21,045 bases of DNA from Bacteroidota bacterium (GCA_023413645.1 JAEZPN010000110.1:1-21045); one strand, 5' to 3'; positions 1-7,490 are shown, counted from the stretch's first letter. The notes: generated from the letters alone by a model not told the origin. Translations and numbers: made by a program.

Positions 1-1
1 C

Positions 2-499
2 ATGCCCGACTTTAGAGCCTCGGAGCGCGCCTTTCAGCTTATGATGCAGGTGGCAGGACGCGCCGGCAGACGCAACGACCGTGGACGCGTGGTGATACAG
101 ACATCGCAACCCAAGCACCCCGTGATACGCTTCGTGGCCTCGGGTGACTACCACGCTATGGCTAACAGCGAACTTGCCGAGCGTAAGGCCTTCGGCTATC
201 CACCCTACTCGCACCTCATACGCCTACTTATGCGCCACGAGGATTACAACCTCCTGCACCATGCTGCACACGCCCTTGCTACCGTCATGCGCAAGAAGTT
301 TGGAACCCGCGTCATGGGTCCTGTATCTGCGGCATTGGAGATGCTACGCGGCGAGCACCGCGCCGAGATAATGCTAAAAATCGAGGCGGGGGCATCTATA
401 CAGCGTGCCCGCACACTCCTCCGCGAGGCTATAGCCACCGTAGAGAACGACCCCAAATATAAAACCGTAAAGATCTCCGTAGATGTCGATGCTCTATAG
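2..499 (+). CDS. priA: Primosomal protein N' (PriA helicase), C-terminal part only
   Basis: PriA is the 3'-to-5' superfamily 2 DNA helicase that reloads the replisome at stalled forks. Only the last 165 residues lie in the window; the start is upstream of base 1, so the first ATG here is internal. Visible are helicase motif VI (QVAGRAGR, residues 16-23 of the fragment), the following segment with RVVIQTSQP, the KAFGYPPYSHL stretch typical of the PriA C-terminal domain, and a terminal region ending in VDVDAL. The two-Cys-cluster zinc-binding part would lie upstream, outside the window. The stop codon lies inside the start of comF (17-bp overlap), so the two genes are probably co-transcribed and translationally coupled. 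Identification is confident; completeness of the gene cannot be judged. Confidence 0.93.
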   Translation: MPDFRASERAFQLMMQVAGRAGRRNDRGRVVIQTSQPKHPVIRFVASGDYHAMANSELAERKAFGYPPYSHLIRLLMRHEDYNLLHHAAHALATVMRKKFGTRVMGPVSAALEMLRGEHRAEIMLKIEAGASIQRARTLLREAIATVENDPKYKTVKISVDVDAL

Positions 500-1202
500 T
501 GCATATCGCGCCATACGCTCCCTGCTCTTCGCCCAGGAGTGCATGGTGTGTGGCGAGCATGTCGATGATGCCATGCACGGCATGTGCATAAAGTGCAGGT
601 ACAACATCCCACTCACCAACTACTGGCTCAAAGAAGAAAACCCCGTCAAAGAGAAATTTGCAGGTCTTGTTCCCATCGAACAGGGCTCGTCATTCATATT
701 CTACGCCGGCGACAGTCTATGGCGCACCATGATACACCGCTTCAAGTATAGTGGCGAGTGGCAGATAGCCTACAACATGGGACGTTGGTATGGCGCAGAG
801 CTTAAGGCCTCGGGGCTCTACGACGACATCGACGTTGTCATCCCCGTACCATTGCACCCCTTCAAACTCCTGAAGCGTGGTTACAACCAATCTACATACC
901 TCGCCGAGGGCATGGCAGAGAGCCTCGGCACAAAGGTCGACACACGTGCTGCACGCCGCATACGCAACAACCCCTCGCAGGCACGCCGTGGTGCACGTGA
1001 CCGCTGGGAGAATGTCGATGAACTCTTCCGCATCGTACGCCCCGAGCGCTTGCATGGTAAGCACATCCTCGTTGTCGACGACGTGCTCACCTCGGGAGCT
1101 ACGCTCACCACATTCCTCAAAGAGGTTATGCGCGCCGTACCCGACTGCCGCATATCTATCGCTACGCTCGCCGTAACAAAGCATATCACACCCCTGAGGT
1201 AA
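483..1202 (+). CDS. comF: ComF family amidophosphoribosyltransferase-like protein
   Basis: ComF-family protein of 239 residues, needed for DNA uptake or processing in naturally transformable bacteria and found widely elsewhere. The N-terminus has a four-cysteine zinc site (C20-x2-C23 and C35-x2-C38). The C-terminal half is a type I phosphoribosyltransferase fold with the PRPP-binding signature VVDDVLTSGATL at about residues 197-208, preceded by VIPVPLHPFKLLKRGYNQS, which is typical of the family. The predicted start overlaps the priA stop; a second in-frame ATG at 489 is an alternative that barely changes the protein. The downstream dprA has its own promoter-like sequence, so comF probably closes the priA transcript. 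Biochemical activity of ComF proteins is poorly defined, so only family membership is claimed. Confidence 0.92.
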   Translation: MSMLYSAYRAIRSLLFAQECMVCGEHVDDAMHGMCIKCRYNIPLTNYWLKEENPVKEKFAGLVPIEQGSSFIFYAGDSLWRTMIHRFKYSGEWQIAYNMGRWYGAELKASGLYDDIDVVIPVPLHPFKLLKRGYNQSTYLAEGMAESLGTKVDTRAARRIRNNPSQARRGARDRWENVDELFRIVRPERLHGKHILVVDDVLTSGATLTTFLKEVMRAVPDCRISIATLAVTKHITPLR

Positions 1203-1235
1203 GTAATTTTGCCTCTCACATAGCCTCCAATAGGA

Positions 1236-1253
1236 TAATTTTGCATATCTTTA
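1236..1253 (+). promoter_or_regulatory. Bacteroidota-type -7 elements upstream of dprA
   Basis: TAATTTTG at 1236-1243 matches the Bacteroidota -7 consensus TAnnTTTG exactly, and TATCTTTA at 1246-1253 matches 7 of 8. No ideally spaced -33 TTTG was found (the nearest, at 1208-1211, leaves a 24-bp gap). A start site near 1248-1258 would put transcription downstream of the in-frame ATG at 1241, which supports the dprA start at 1271. Confidence 0.5.
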
Positions 1254-1270
1254 CACAAAATTATGCGACT

Positions 1271-2371
1271 ATGGTAATTAAGGATCTCGCTTTACTCTTT
1301 ATTCGCGGGTTGGGCAGTCGCGGTATTGTCCACCTTATCGACCACTTCGGTTCTGCCGAGGCGATATATCGTGCACCACTAAACGCCCTTGTAAACGATG
1401 CCAAGCTCCGTAAAGATGTTGCTGAGCGCATTGTAGCAGGTGAGGGAATAAAGGAGGCGGAGCGCGAAGTAGAGTACTGCCGTAAGCACCAAATATGTGC
1501 CATCGCCGCTACCGACGAGGAGTACCCCGAGGCACTACGCGAAACCTCGGACCGCCCACATGTGCTCTTTGTCAAGGGTAACGTTCGCGCGCTACACATG
1601 CGTACGTTATCTATGGTGGGCACGCGCGAGGCAACACCCTCAGGCATACACGCCGCCGACAAGATTATATCTTCTCTCGCAACACAAATCCCTAACCTCT
1701 GCATCGTGAGTGGTTTAGCATACGGCATCGACAGCGCCTGCCACCGCTCGGCATTGGCACACAAAGTCACAACCATAGCCGTTGTTGCCGACACACTCCC
1801 CAACGTCAGTCCTGCACCTAACCGCAACCTCGCAGATGAGATTCTGCGTCAGGGTGGCGCTATAGTCTCGGAGCTACACAGCCAATCTAAGCAGAATGGG
1901 CAGCTCTTCATCGCCCGCAACCGCATCATCGCGGCACTCAGCATGGGTACAATCGTTGTCGAATCACCCGCATCGGGAGGTTCACTCGCCACAGCCGACA
2001 TCGCAGACAGCTATGGTCGCACGGTCATGGCACTACCCGGTCGTATCACCGACAGCCAATCCTTCGGTTCGAACAATCTTATTCGCAGTGGCAAGGCCCG
2101 CATGATACTCACCGCAAACGACATTATAGAGGATCTTGGTTGGAGCGTAGAGCAACAGACGGAGGAGGTTGAGATTGAGTCACCATTGGCGAACCTCAAT
2201 CCCACGGAGCAGATTATATATAAGGCCTTCGACAGCGCTGCAACCCTCGACTGGGCGGGTCTCACAGCGGCAACGGGGCTTACCATGGGAGAGCTCGCAA
2301 TGGCTCTTATGGATATGGAACTCAAGGGCTTAGTACGCTGTCTCCCCGGCAAGCGATACGAGCGCATATAA
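1271..2371 (+). CDS. dprA: DNA-processing protein DprA (Smf)
   Basis: DprA binds incoming single-stranded DNA during natural transformation and loads RecA; it also occurs in non-transformable bacteria. The 366-residue product has an N-terminal helical (SAM-like) region beginning with LFIRGLGSRG, a Rossmann-like core with MVGTREATPSG, SGLAYGIDSACHRSAL and ARNRIIAALSMGTIVVES, the GSLATADIADSYGR segment, and a C-terminal winged-helix domain (ANLNPTEQIIYKAF to the end). The frame stays open to an ATG at 1241, but the family N-terminus aligns best with MVIKDLALLFIRG at 1271, and the promoter-like boxes lie between the two ATGs. It is followed by tatD after 24 bp, so these two are probably one transcript. 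Confident family assignment; a role in transformation in this organism is unproven. Confidence 0.93.
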   Translation: MVIKDLALLFIRGLGSRGIVHLIDHFGSAEAIYRAPLNALVNDAKLRKDVAERIVAGEGIKEAEREVEYCRKHQICAIAATDEEYPEALRETSDRPHVLFVKGNVRALHMRTLSMVGTREATPSGIHAADKIISSLATQIPNLCIVSGLAYGIDSACHRSALAHKVTTIAVVADTLPNVSPAPNRNLADEILRQGGAIVSELHSQSKQNGQLFIARNRIIAALSMGTIVVESPASGGSLATADIADSYGRTVMALPGRITDSQSFGSNNLIRSGKARMILTANDIIEDLGWSVEQQTEEVEIESPLANLNPTEQIIYKAFDSAATLDWAGLTAATGLTMGELAMALMDMELKGLVRCLPGKRYERI

Positions 2372-2395
2372 CATTGATAAACACCTATTTAGATC

Positions 2396-3172
2396 ATGAT
2401 AGATACCCACTCACATATATACGCCGAGGAGTTTGACGCAGACCGCAACGAGGCATTGGAGCGCGCAAAAGCTGCGGGCGTGGAGATGTTAATTCTCCCC
2501 GATATCGACTCTGAGAGCCGCCCACGCATGCTTGAACTTGCAGCGGCCCACCCCGACTACTGCCACGCCATGGCGGGCTTGCACCCCACATCCGTAAACG
2601 ACAATCCCCACTGGCGCGAGGAACTCGATGCCGTAGAGCGACTACTTCGCGAACCTCCAATGGCACTATGTGGCGTGGGCGAGATAGGTCTCGACCTATA
2701 CTGGAGTCAGGATTTCTACCGCCAGCAGCGCGAGGTGCTCCATGCTCAGATTGAGCTGGCACTGCAATACAATAAGCCCGTCGTAATACACACCCGCTCG
2801 GCATACGACGAGATGGAGGATGCTTTGGCTACATACCGCGGTCGTGGACTTAGAGGCGTACTCCACGCCTATGCCGACTCTGCGGAGCGCGCACTAAAGT
2901 TTGCCAAGATGGGCGAGATATACTTCGGCGTGGGTGGCGTTGTGACTTTCAAGAATGCGGGCCTCGACAAGGAGGTTGCACAGCTCCCCATAGAGCTACT
3001 TCTATTGGAGACCGACTGCCCCTACCTCACCCCCGTACCCCACCGTGGCAAACGCAACGAATCGGCATACGTCGAGCATGTTTGCCGCAAGGTTGCCGAG
3101 CTGCACAACACCTCATTCGAGCACGTCGACAGCCTCACTACCACAACAGCAAAGGCTCTCTTTTCGCTTTAA
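2396..3172 (+). CDS. tatD: TatD-family metal-dependent DNase
   Basis: A 258-residue TatD/YcfH-type amidohydrolase-fold hydrolase; family members are metal-dependent 3'-5' exonucleases or endonucleases, cytosolic. The N-terminal metal motif is DTHSH (H5, H7). Then come GEIGLDLYW with the conserved Glu, KPVVIHTRSA with a metal His, LHAYADSAERA in place of the common GVFHCFSG, and LLLETDCPYLTP with the final metal-binding Asp. PHRGKRNES and the C-terminal helix complete the expected length (about 255-265 residues). It lies just downstream of dprA in what is probably the same operon, so both act on DNA, although TatD is not a recognised competence protein. No truncation is seen. Confidence 0.93.
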   Translation: MIDTHSHIYAEEFDADRNEALERAKAAGVEMLILPDIDSESRPRMLELAAAHPDYCHAMAGLHPTSVNDNPHWREELDAVERLLREPPMALCGVGEIGLDLYWSQDFYRQQREVLHAQIELALQYNKPVVIHTRSAYDEMEDALATYRGRGLRGVLHAYADSAERALKFAKMGEIYFGVGGVVTFKNAGLDKEVAQLPIELLLLETDCPYLTPVPHRGKRNESAYVEHVCRKVAELHNTSFEHVDSLTTTTAKALFSL

Positions 3173-3184
3173 TTTAGGAGTGCG

Positions 3185-3210
3185 AATAGGTGTGTAGTGA
3201 AACCTATTTT
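3185..3210 (+). terminator. Possible terminator after tatD
   Basis: AATAGGT at 3185-3191 pairs with ACCTATT at 3202-3208 around a 10-nt loop, followed immediately by TTTTGC. The stem is 7 bp and the T-run is only four bases, so this is a weak intrinsic terminator candidate 12 bp after the tatD stop codon. Confidence 0.4.
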
Positions 3211-3297
3211 GCATAAAAGCGAAAAAAAAATGGCAAAAAACGCTTGAGTATGACAAATTTTGCCTACCTTTGTAAAGATATGTTGCGCATAAAAGCG
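3211..3297. repeat. Two copies of the 11-bp motif GCATAAAAGCG before ansA
   Basis: GCATAAAAGCG occurs exactly at 3211-3221 and 3287-3297, and a third time at 4507-4517 upstream of exbB. All three are intergenic and on the same strand. The second copy sits in the predicted 5' leader of ansA, inside the small hairpin TGCGC-ATAAAA-GCGCA (3285-3300). Whether it is a binding site, an RNA element or chance is unknown. Confidence 0.4.
3243..3272 (+). promoter_or_regulatory. Promoter of ansA
   Basis: TACCTTTG at 3265-3272 fits the Bacteroidota -7 consensus TAnnTTTG exactly. CTTG at 3243-3246, 18 bp upstream, is a 3-of-4 match to the -33 TTTG. Transcription would begin near 3277, giving a leader of about 35 nt that contains the TGCGC/GCGCA hairpin. 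Confidence 0.6.
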
Positions 3298-3311
3298 CAC
3301 AACCTTCAGGT

Positions 3312-4349
3312 ATGAAGAGATCTTCAATATTGATAATATATACCGGTGGTACAATCGGTATGAAGACAGACGAGGCAACTGGCGCACTCGTTCCATTCGA
3401 TTTTAGCGGAATTTATGAGGAGTTCCCCTCGCTCAAACGCCTTAAAGTAGACCTTGAGGTTTTGACCATAAAACCTCCTATCGACTCATCAAACGTGTCG
3501 GTAGAGAACTGGGTAGACATGGCTCGACTTATCCGCAATAATTATTCAAAATACGACGGTTTTGTTGTGCTACATGGCACAGACACAATGTCTTACTCGG
3601 CAGCAGCACTCAGCTTCATGCTTGAGAACCTCGCCAAGCCCGTCATCTTCACAGGTAGCCAGATTCCTATCGGCATACTCCGTACCGACGGCCGCGAGAA
3701 CCTCATCACAGCAATCGAGATTGCAGGCGCTCGCAACGAGGAGGGTAACCCCATCGTGCCCGAGGTAGCACTCTACTTCCAGAATAAGTTGATGCGCGGC
3801 AACCGCACCACAAAGCATAGCGCCGAGGCCCTCAACGCCTTTGCGTCGTTCAACTATCACGCCCTTGCAGATGTGGGCGTGAGCATCCAGTATAACACTC
3901 AGTACATCGCACCTTACGCACCCGACTTCTCGGATGAGTTCCGCATCAGCGAGTCGTTGTGCAACGATGTCATTGTCGTAAAACTCTTCCCCGGTATTCG
4001 TCCCTCAACACTTCGCGCCATGCTCATCGACAGCGGCGTGCGCGGCGTTGTACTCGAGACCTACGGCGCGGGTAATGCACCCACGTCGGAGTGGTTCGTA
4101 GAGTTGGTTAAGGAGGCTATCGCCAAGGGTGTTATCGTGGTCAATGTTTCGCAGTGTAAAGATGGCGCTGTGCAGATGCACTTGTACGAGACAGGTTTGG
4201 CATTGCAGGAGGCTGGCGTGGTATCGGGACACGACATGACCATCGAGGCTGCAGTGACAAAACTCATGTACGTTTTAGGCAAAAATTTGCCTCTTTCGGA
4301 AACACTCAATTTGATGCATCGCCCTCTACGTGGTGAATTTACTTTGTAA
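3312..4349 (+). CDS. ansA: Type I (cytosolic) L-asparaginase
   Basis: Hydrolyses L-asparagine to aspartate and ammonia. The 345-residue protein starts MKRSSILIIYTGGTIG with no signal peptide, as expected for the cytoplasmic AnsA branch. Catalytic Thr14 lies in TGGTIG. The second active-site motif HGTDTMSYSA (residues 88-97) supplies Thr90 and Asp91. FTGSQIPIG, the RDGREN-type segment (here RTDGRENL) and the small C-terminal domain beginning near VVKLFPGIRPS are all family features; the length matches (about 340). It stands alone with its own promoter, between the tatD cluster and the exb locus. It could be confused with AnsB, but the lack of a signal peptide and the RTDGRENL region favour AnsA. 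Nothing odd is seen in the sequence. Confidence 0.94.
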   Translation: MKRSSILIIYTGGTIGMKTDEATGALVPFDFSGIYEEFPSLKRLKVDLEVLTIKPPIDSSNVSVENWVDMARLIRNNYSKYDGFVVLHGTDTMSYSAAALSFMLENLAKPVIFTGSQIPIGILRTDGRENLITAIEIAGARNEEGNPIVPEVALYFQNKLMRGNRTTKHSAEALNAFASFNYHALADVGVSIQYNTQYIAPYAPDFSDEFRISESLCNDVIVVKLFPGIRPSTLRAMLIDSGVRGVVLETYGAGNAPTSEWFVELVKEAIAKGVIVVNVSQCKDGAVQMHLYETGLALQEAGVVSGHDMTIEAAVTKLMYVLGKNLPLSETLNLMHRPLRGEFTL

Positions 4350-4607
4350 AGGGGTTGGAATTTCGGAAAATTATCCGTATATTTCGCACTGATAAATGTC
4401 TAAAAAGTGGGGCAAACCATAGGGTATATGTCCACTTTATTGGCGTAATGTTTTGATTGACACACTGTTCCATGCGTTAGACACCAGCATAAACACCAAA
4501 AATGGTGCATAAAAGCGGAACAATGCCAGGAAACGAAAAACTGTTAACAAACAAAAATATAGAGAAAACAACTACTAAAAATTACAAATTTTAACTATCA
4601 AAACACT
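4350..4607. other. 258-bp intergenic region upstream of exbB
   Basis: No gene seen. It contains a weak promoter candidate, GTTG (4354-4357), 20 bp, TATATTTC (4378-4385). It also has a 7-bp stem, AAAGTGG 4404-4410 with CCACTTT 4432-4438, without a T-tract; a small hairpin CACCA-AAAA-TGGTG (4494-4507); and the third copy of GCATAAAAGCG (4507-4517). The last 80 bases are very A-rich, as expected of a Bacteroidota translation-initiation region for a strongly expressed gene. If the weak promoter is real, exbB has a leader of about 215 nt. Confidence 0.5.
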
Positions 4608-5396
4608 ATGAAAAAATTATTTATGGTTTTGGCAGCTGCCACTCTCTCATTCGGCGCTGCTTTCGCACAGGAGGCTAACGAGGAGGCTGCACAGCAGGCT
4701 AACGTTGAGCAGGTTGTAGACGCAGCTGAGGCTGATGAGACTGCTGAGGCTGAGTTGCAGGGTGCACCTATGCACTTCTCACTCTTGAAGAAGTTCCTCG
4801 AGGGTGGTTGGGGCTGGATGATTTTGCCCTTGCTCTGTTTGATTCTTGGTATGGCTATCGCTGTAGAGCGTCTTTTCTACCTCGGTTTGTCTGCAATCAA
4901 CACTAAGAAGTTCATCGCTCGCGTTGAGGAGATCCTTAACACTGAGGGTGTTGAGGCTGCTAAGGAGTACTGCCGCAACAAGCGTGGTCCTATCGCTTCA
5001 ATCTACTACCAGGGTCTTATGCGTTTCGACCAGGGTCTTGAGTCAGTTGAGAAGGCTGTTGTTTCTTACGGTTCAGTTCAGCAGGGCAACATGGAGAGCG
5101 GTCTCTCTTGGATCTCATTGTTCATCGCTCTTGCTCCATCACTCGGTTTCATGGGTACCGTTGTTGGTATGATCCAGGCATTCGATGATATCCAGGCTCA
5201 GGCAACTATCTCTCCCGCAGTCGTTGCAGGTGGTATCAAGGTGGCTCTTTTGACTACAATGCTCGGTCTTATCGCTGCTGTTATTCTTCAGTGTATCTTC
5301 AACTTGATCCTCGCTATGATCGAGTCACAGGTTGTTAAGATGGAGGATAGCTCAATCCAGTTGGTTGACATGCTTCAGGCATACAACAAGCGCTAA
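4608..5396 (+). CDS. exbB: MotA/TolQ/ExbB proton-channel protein with N-terminal signal peptide
   Basis: ExbB forms the inner-membrane pentameric proton channel that, with ExbD, powers TonB-dependent outer-membrane transport. The 262-residue protein opens with a signal-peptide-like segment ending AFA-Q (residues 1-20), then an acidic Ala/Glu-rich linker (21-54), TM1 (about 68-92), a cytoplasmic domain containing AKEYCRNKRGPIASIYYQGL, TM2 with ALAPSLGFMGTVVGMIQAF (about 170-190) and TM3 with GGIKVALLTTMLGLIAAV. The TM2 Gly-Thr-Val and TM3 Thr residues that line the channel in the family are present. The extra N-terminal signal and acidic linker are, as I recall, usual for Bacteroidota members. 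It is first of four same-strand genes (32 bp to the next). Codons are richer in T-ending forms than in neighbouring genes, suggesting high expression. Confidence 0.9.
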   Translation: MKKLFMVLAAATLSFGAAFAQEANEEAAQQANVEQVVDAAEADETAEAELQGAPMHFSLLKKFLEGGWGWMILPLLCLILGMAIAVERLFYLGLSAINTKKFIARVEEILNTEGVEAAKEYCRNKRGPIASIYYQGLMRFDQGLESVEKAVVSYGSVQQGNMESGLSWISLFIALAPSLGFMGTVVGMIQAFDDIQAQATISPAVVAGGIKVALLTTMLGLIAAVILQCIFNLILAMIESQVVKMEDSSIQLVDMLQAYNKR

Positions 5397-5428
5397 TTTG
5401 GAGCAACAATAATTAAGAAAATTTCACT

Positions 5429-6346
5429 ATGAAAATATTTAGAATAATACTCCTCATCGCACTACTTCTTGGCTCTGTAGCCGTAGCAGGTTGGTTGTGT
5501 TTGGTGGGTGTTGGTGCGCCTGAGAACTCAAAGATTACAGGTAGTACAACAGCCGTTCAGAACGCTGCCACTGTAGAGGAGGGTGTAGCGATGATGGGTG
5601 AGTTCGTTGCTAATCAGATTGGTGACGACATGCTTACTCTCGAGCAGATTGAGGCTGAGGAGGCTAAGCTCAAGGAGACACAGGAGGTTCACATTCCCGC
5701 ATACGAGGCAAAGGTAGCCGAGAAGAAGGCTGCTGCTGAGGCTGCTGAGGCAACTATCAAGGAGCTCGGCGACAAGAACCTCAATGCACGACAGAAGAAG
5801 GAGCGCGCAGCAGCTGAGGCTGTTGTTGCAGACTTCAAGGCAACTAACGACACTCTCCAGATCTACAAGACTAACGTTGACATCATGAAGGAGAATATCG
5901 CAGCGTCTAAGGTTGCTAACAAGAACGCTGTTGTCGAGGGCGAGAACATGATTGCTTTGGCTAATGCTACTAGCGTTGTAATGATCTGGGGCTACATTCT
6001 TTTCGGTCTTATCATCTTGCTTGCAATCGCAAGTGTTATCTTGGGTTGGATTCAGAATCCTAAGACTCTTATCTCTGTAGCTATTGTTGGTGCAATTGCC
6101 GCAGTTGTTGTTGGTGTTGCATACTACTTTGCTGTTAGTCACGGATGGAACGACGGTATCCGTTTGCAGGATGCTGCAGGTTATGACCTCGGTATTGGTA
6201 CTGACCCAGCAACTCGTGAGGTATTCGGCGCTAAGGACTACATGATTGCTGATATTAGCATCACCATTTGCTATATCGTAGCAGGTATGACTGGCGTAGC
6301 TGTTCTCTTCGCATTTTTCGGTAGACTTTTCAAATCTTATAAGTAG
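5429..6346 (+). CDS. Uncharacterised four-helix membrane protein with long periplasmic/cytoplasmic coiled coil, exb locus
   Basis: Not recognised as a named family. The 305-residue protein has a hydrophobic N-terminal helix (about 4-27), then a long Ala/Glu/Lys-rich stretch (about 68-168) with strong coiled-coil character, then three membrane helices at about 182-208, 213-236 and 272-298. A polar loop (about 237-271) containing HGWNDG and GTDPATREVFGAKDYM sits between the last two. It lies between exbB (32 bp) and exbD (3 bp gap), so it is surely in the same operon and is likely part of, or a regulator of, the ExbB-ExbD complex. In the first helix-to-coil layout it superficially resembles a TonB- or MotB-like stator accessory, but it has no proline-rich TonB linker. 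The functional role is inference from position only. Confidence 0.85.
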   Translation: MKIFRIILLIALLLGSVAVAGWLCLVGVGAPENSKITGSTTAVQNAATVEEGVAMMGEFVANQIGDDMLTLEQIEAEEAKLKETQEVHIPAYEAKVAEKKAAAEAAEATIKELGDKNLNARQKKERAAAEAVVADFKATNDTLQIYKTNVDIMKENIAASKVANKNAVVEGENMIALANATSVVMIWGYILFGLIILLAIASVILGWIQNPKTLISVAIVGAIAAVVVGVAYYFAVSHGWNDGIRLQDAAGYDLGIGTDPATREVFGAKDYMIADISITICYIVAGMTGVAVLFAFFGRLFKSYK

Positions 6347-6349
6347 TGT

Positions 6350-6946
6350 ATGGCAAAATCTAAGAGAAAGGTTGGAGACATCAACTCCAGCTCAATGGCG
6401 GATATTTCATTCTTGCTGTTGATATTCTTCTTGGTGACCACTACGATGGATGTCGACACAGGTATGAAGCGTACGCTTCCGCCCTGGATTGACCCCACAG
6501 AGCAGCAGAACGATGTTGATGTTAACGAGCGTAACGTACTTAAGGTAAACGTATCACGTAACGGTAGTATCATGGTTGGTACTGATGAGTATCGTGCTAA
6601 CGACCTTAAGCGTTCGGCTGGTCACTCACGTCTCTCACGTGAGGTGTACCACTTCCTCGTAGACGCAGACAAGTCTAATAAGAAGGCTACCGAGATCGAT
6701 GGCCAGACTTATGACATCAGCGAAGGTCTTGTTTCTCTTAAGGCAGATAACGAGTCAAAGTATAAGATCTATCTTCAGGTGCAGGATGAGCTTACTCACG
6801 CCTTCAGCCTCTACCGCGACGACATCGCTCGCTTGGTATATGGTGTAGGCTACGACGAGCTCGACGACATCCAGGCAGGTAACATCCGCAAGGCTGTTCC
6901 TATGAAGATATCTGAGGCAGAACCTAACGATCAAACAAAGAAGTAA
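6350..6946 (+). CDS. exbD: ExbD/TolR-family biopolymer transport protein, long form
   Basis: ExbD-type subunit of the proton-driven energiser: one transmembrane helix carrying an essential Asp, then a periplasmic domain. The single membrane helix is MADISFLLLIFFLVTTTM with Asp18 at the position of the essential proton-carrying Asp. The periplasmic region (about 35-198) contains a LKVNVSRNGSIMVG strand segment typical of the family, then an insertion with SAGHSRLSREVYHFLV before the ending that carries YKIYLQVQDELTHAFSLYRD. At 198 residues it is longer than E. coli ExbD (141). It starts 3 bp after the preceding gene and ends 2 bp before a second exbD, so the operon encodes two non-identical ExbD subunits, as is usual in Bacteroidota. 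Confidence 0.9.
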   Translation: MAKSKRKVGDINSSSMADISFLLLIFFLVTTTMDVDTGMKRTLPPWIDPTEQQNDVDVNERNVLKVNVSRNGSIMVGTDEYRANDLKRSAGHSRLSREVYHFLVDADKSNKKATEIDGQTYDISEGLVSLKADNESKYKIYLQVQDELTHAFSLYRDDIARLVYGVGYDELDDIQAGNIRKAVPMKISEAEPNDQTKK

Positions 6947-6948
6947 TT

Positions 6949-7401
6949 ATGGCAGTAATGGCAAAAAAGGGCAAGCGTGAAGTGCCCGCTATGTCGACCT
7001 CTTCACTTCCCGATATCGTGTTTATGTTGCTCTTCTTCTTCATGGCAGCAACTACAATGCGTGAGGTTGATCCGTTGGTAAAGGTTCAGATGCCCCAGGC
7101 TAATGAGATCACTGAGCTCGACAAGAAGGATCTTGTAAACATCTGGATGGGTAAACCATTGAACGCTAAGGCGGACGAGGATGCTTTGAAGATTCAGCTT
7201 AATGATAAGACACAGGAGGTTGAGGATATTCGCAACTTCATTAGCGCAACAACTGCGACTAAGGGTGTAAGCCCTAAGGATATTGTGGTTAACTTGCGAG
7301 TTGATAAGGAGGCTACAGTAGGTAAGCTTACTGCTGTTAAGCAGGAGCTCCGTAAGGCTGAGGCCTTGAGCATCTCTTATGCAGCAATGCAGGCAGAGTA
7401 A
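6949..7401 (+). CDS. exbD: ExbD/TolR-family biopolymer transport protein, short form
   Basis: Second ExbD-like subunit of the locus, 150 residues. The membrane helix is LPDIVFMLLFFFMAATTM with Asp22 in the conserved position. A compact periplasmic domain follows, with the family-type VNIWMGKPLNAK strand, KDIVVNLRVDKEATVG, and KLTAVKQELRKAEALSISYAA at the C-terminus. The annotated ATG leaves a 2-bp gap after the upstream stop. An in-frame ATG 9 bp later (MAKKGKREV) is an equally plausible start. It is the last gene of the operon and is followed by a strong terminator. The two ExbD proteins differ strongly in sequence, which suggests a mixed ExbD dimer rather than a recent duplication; this is inference. 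Confidence 0.9.
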   Translation: MAVMAKKGKREVPAMSTSSLPDIVFMLLFFFMAATTMREVDPLVKVQMPQANEITELDKKDLVNIWMGKPLNAKADEDALKIQLNDKTQEVEDIRNFISATTATKGVSPKDIVVNLRVDKEATVGKLTAVKQELRKAEALSISYAAMQAE

Positions 7402-7416
7402 TCCTAAACCCTATAC

Positions 7417-7461
7417 AAAAAGAGAATAGGCTATCCATTTGGGTAGCCTATCTCTTTTTTT
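7417..7461. terminator. Bidirectional intrinsic terminator between exb locus and thioesterase gene
   Basis: AGAG(A)ATAGGCTATCC at 7421-7436 pairs with GGGTAGCCTATCTCT at 7441-7455 across an ATTT loop with one bulged base, giving a stem of about 15 bp. The run TTTTTTT (7455-7461) follows on the plus strand. AAAAA (7417-7421) precedes the stem, giving a T-run on the minus strand, so it can serve both convergent genes. Confidence 0.88.
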
Positions 7462-7485
7462 AATGAGTAATGTGTAATTAGCAAT
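7461..7485. repeat. Short AT-rich dispersed repeat (TAATGAGTAAT/TTAGCAAT)
   Basis: The segment TAATGAGTAATGTG followed by TAATTAGCAAT reappears, 7 bp shorter, at about 17039-17056 (TAATGAGTAATTAGCAAT), there embedded among other dispersed repeats. Such low-complexity 'AATTAGCAAT' strings are common in Bacteroidota intergenic regions. No function is assigned. Confidence 0.45.
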
Positions 7486-7490
7486 AGTCG

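Noticed and set aside
1241..1270. Upstream start for dprA
   Set aside because: Adds ten residues not typical of the family and lies before the predicted transcription start.
4494..4507. CACCA-AAAA-TGGTG as a terminator or riboswitch stem before exbB
   Set aside because: Only 5 bp with an A loop and no T-tract; recorded as part of the intergenic region.
5528..6142. 204-codon minus-strand open frame opposite the coiled-coil gene
   Set aside because: Low-complexity Leu/Ser/Asn product is the mirror of Glu/Ala/Lys codons on the plus strand; the plus-strand protein has helices and operon context.
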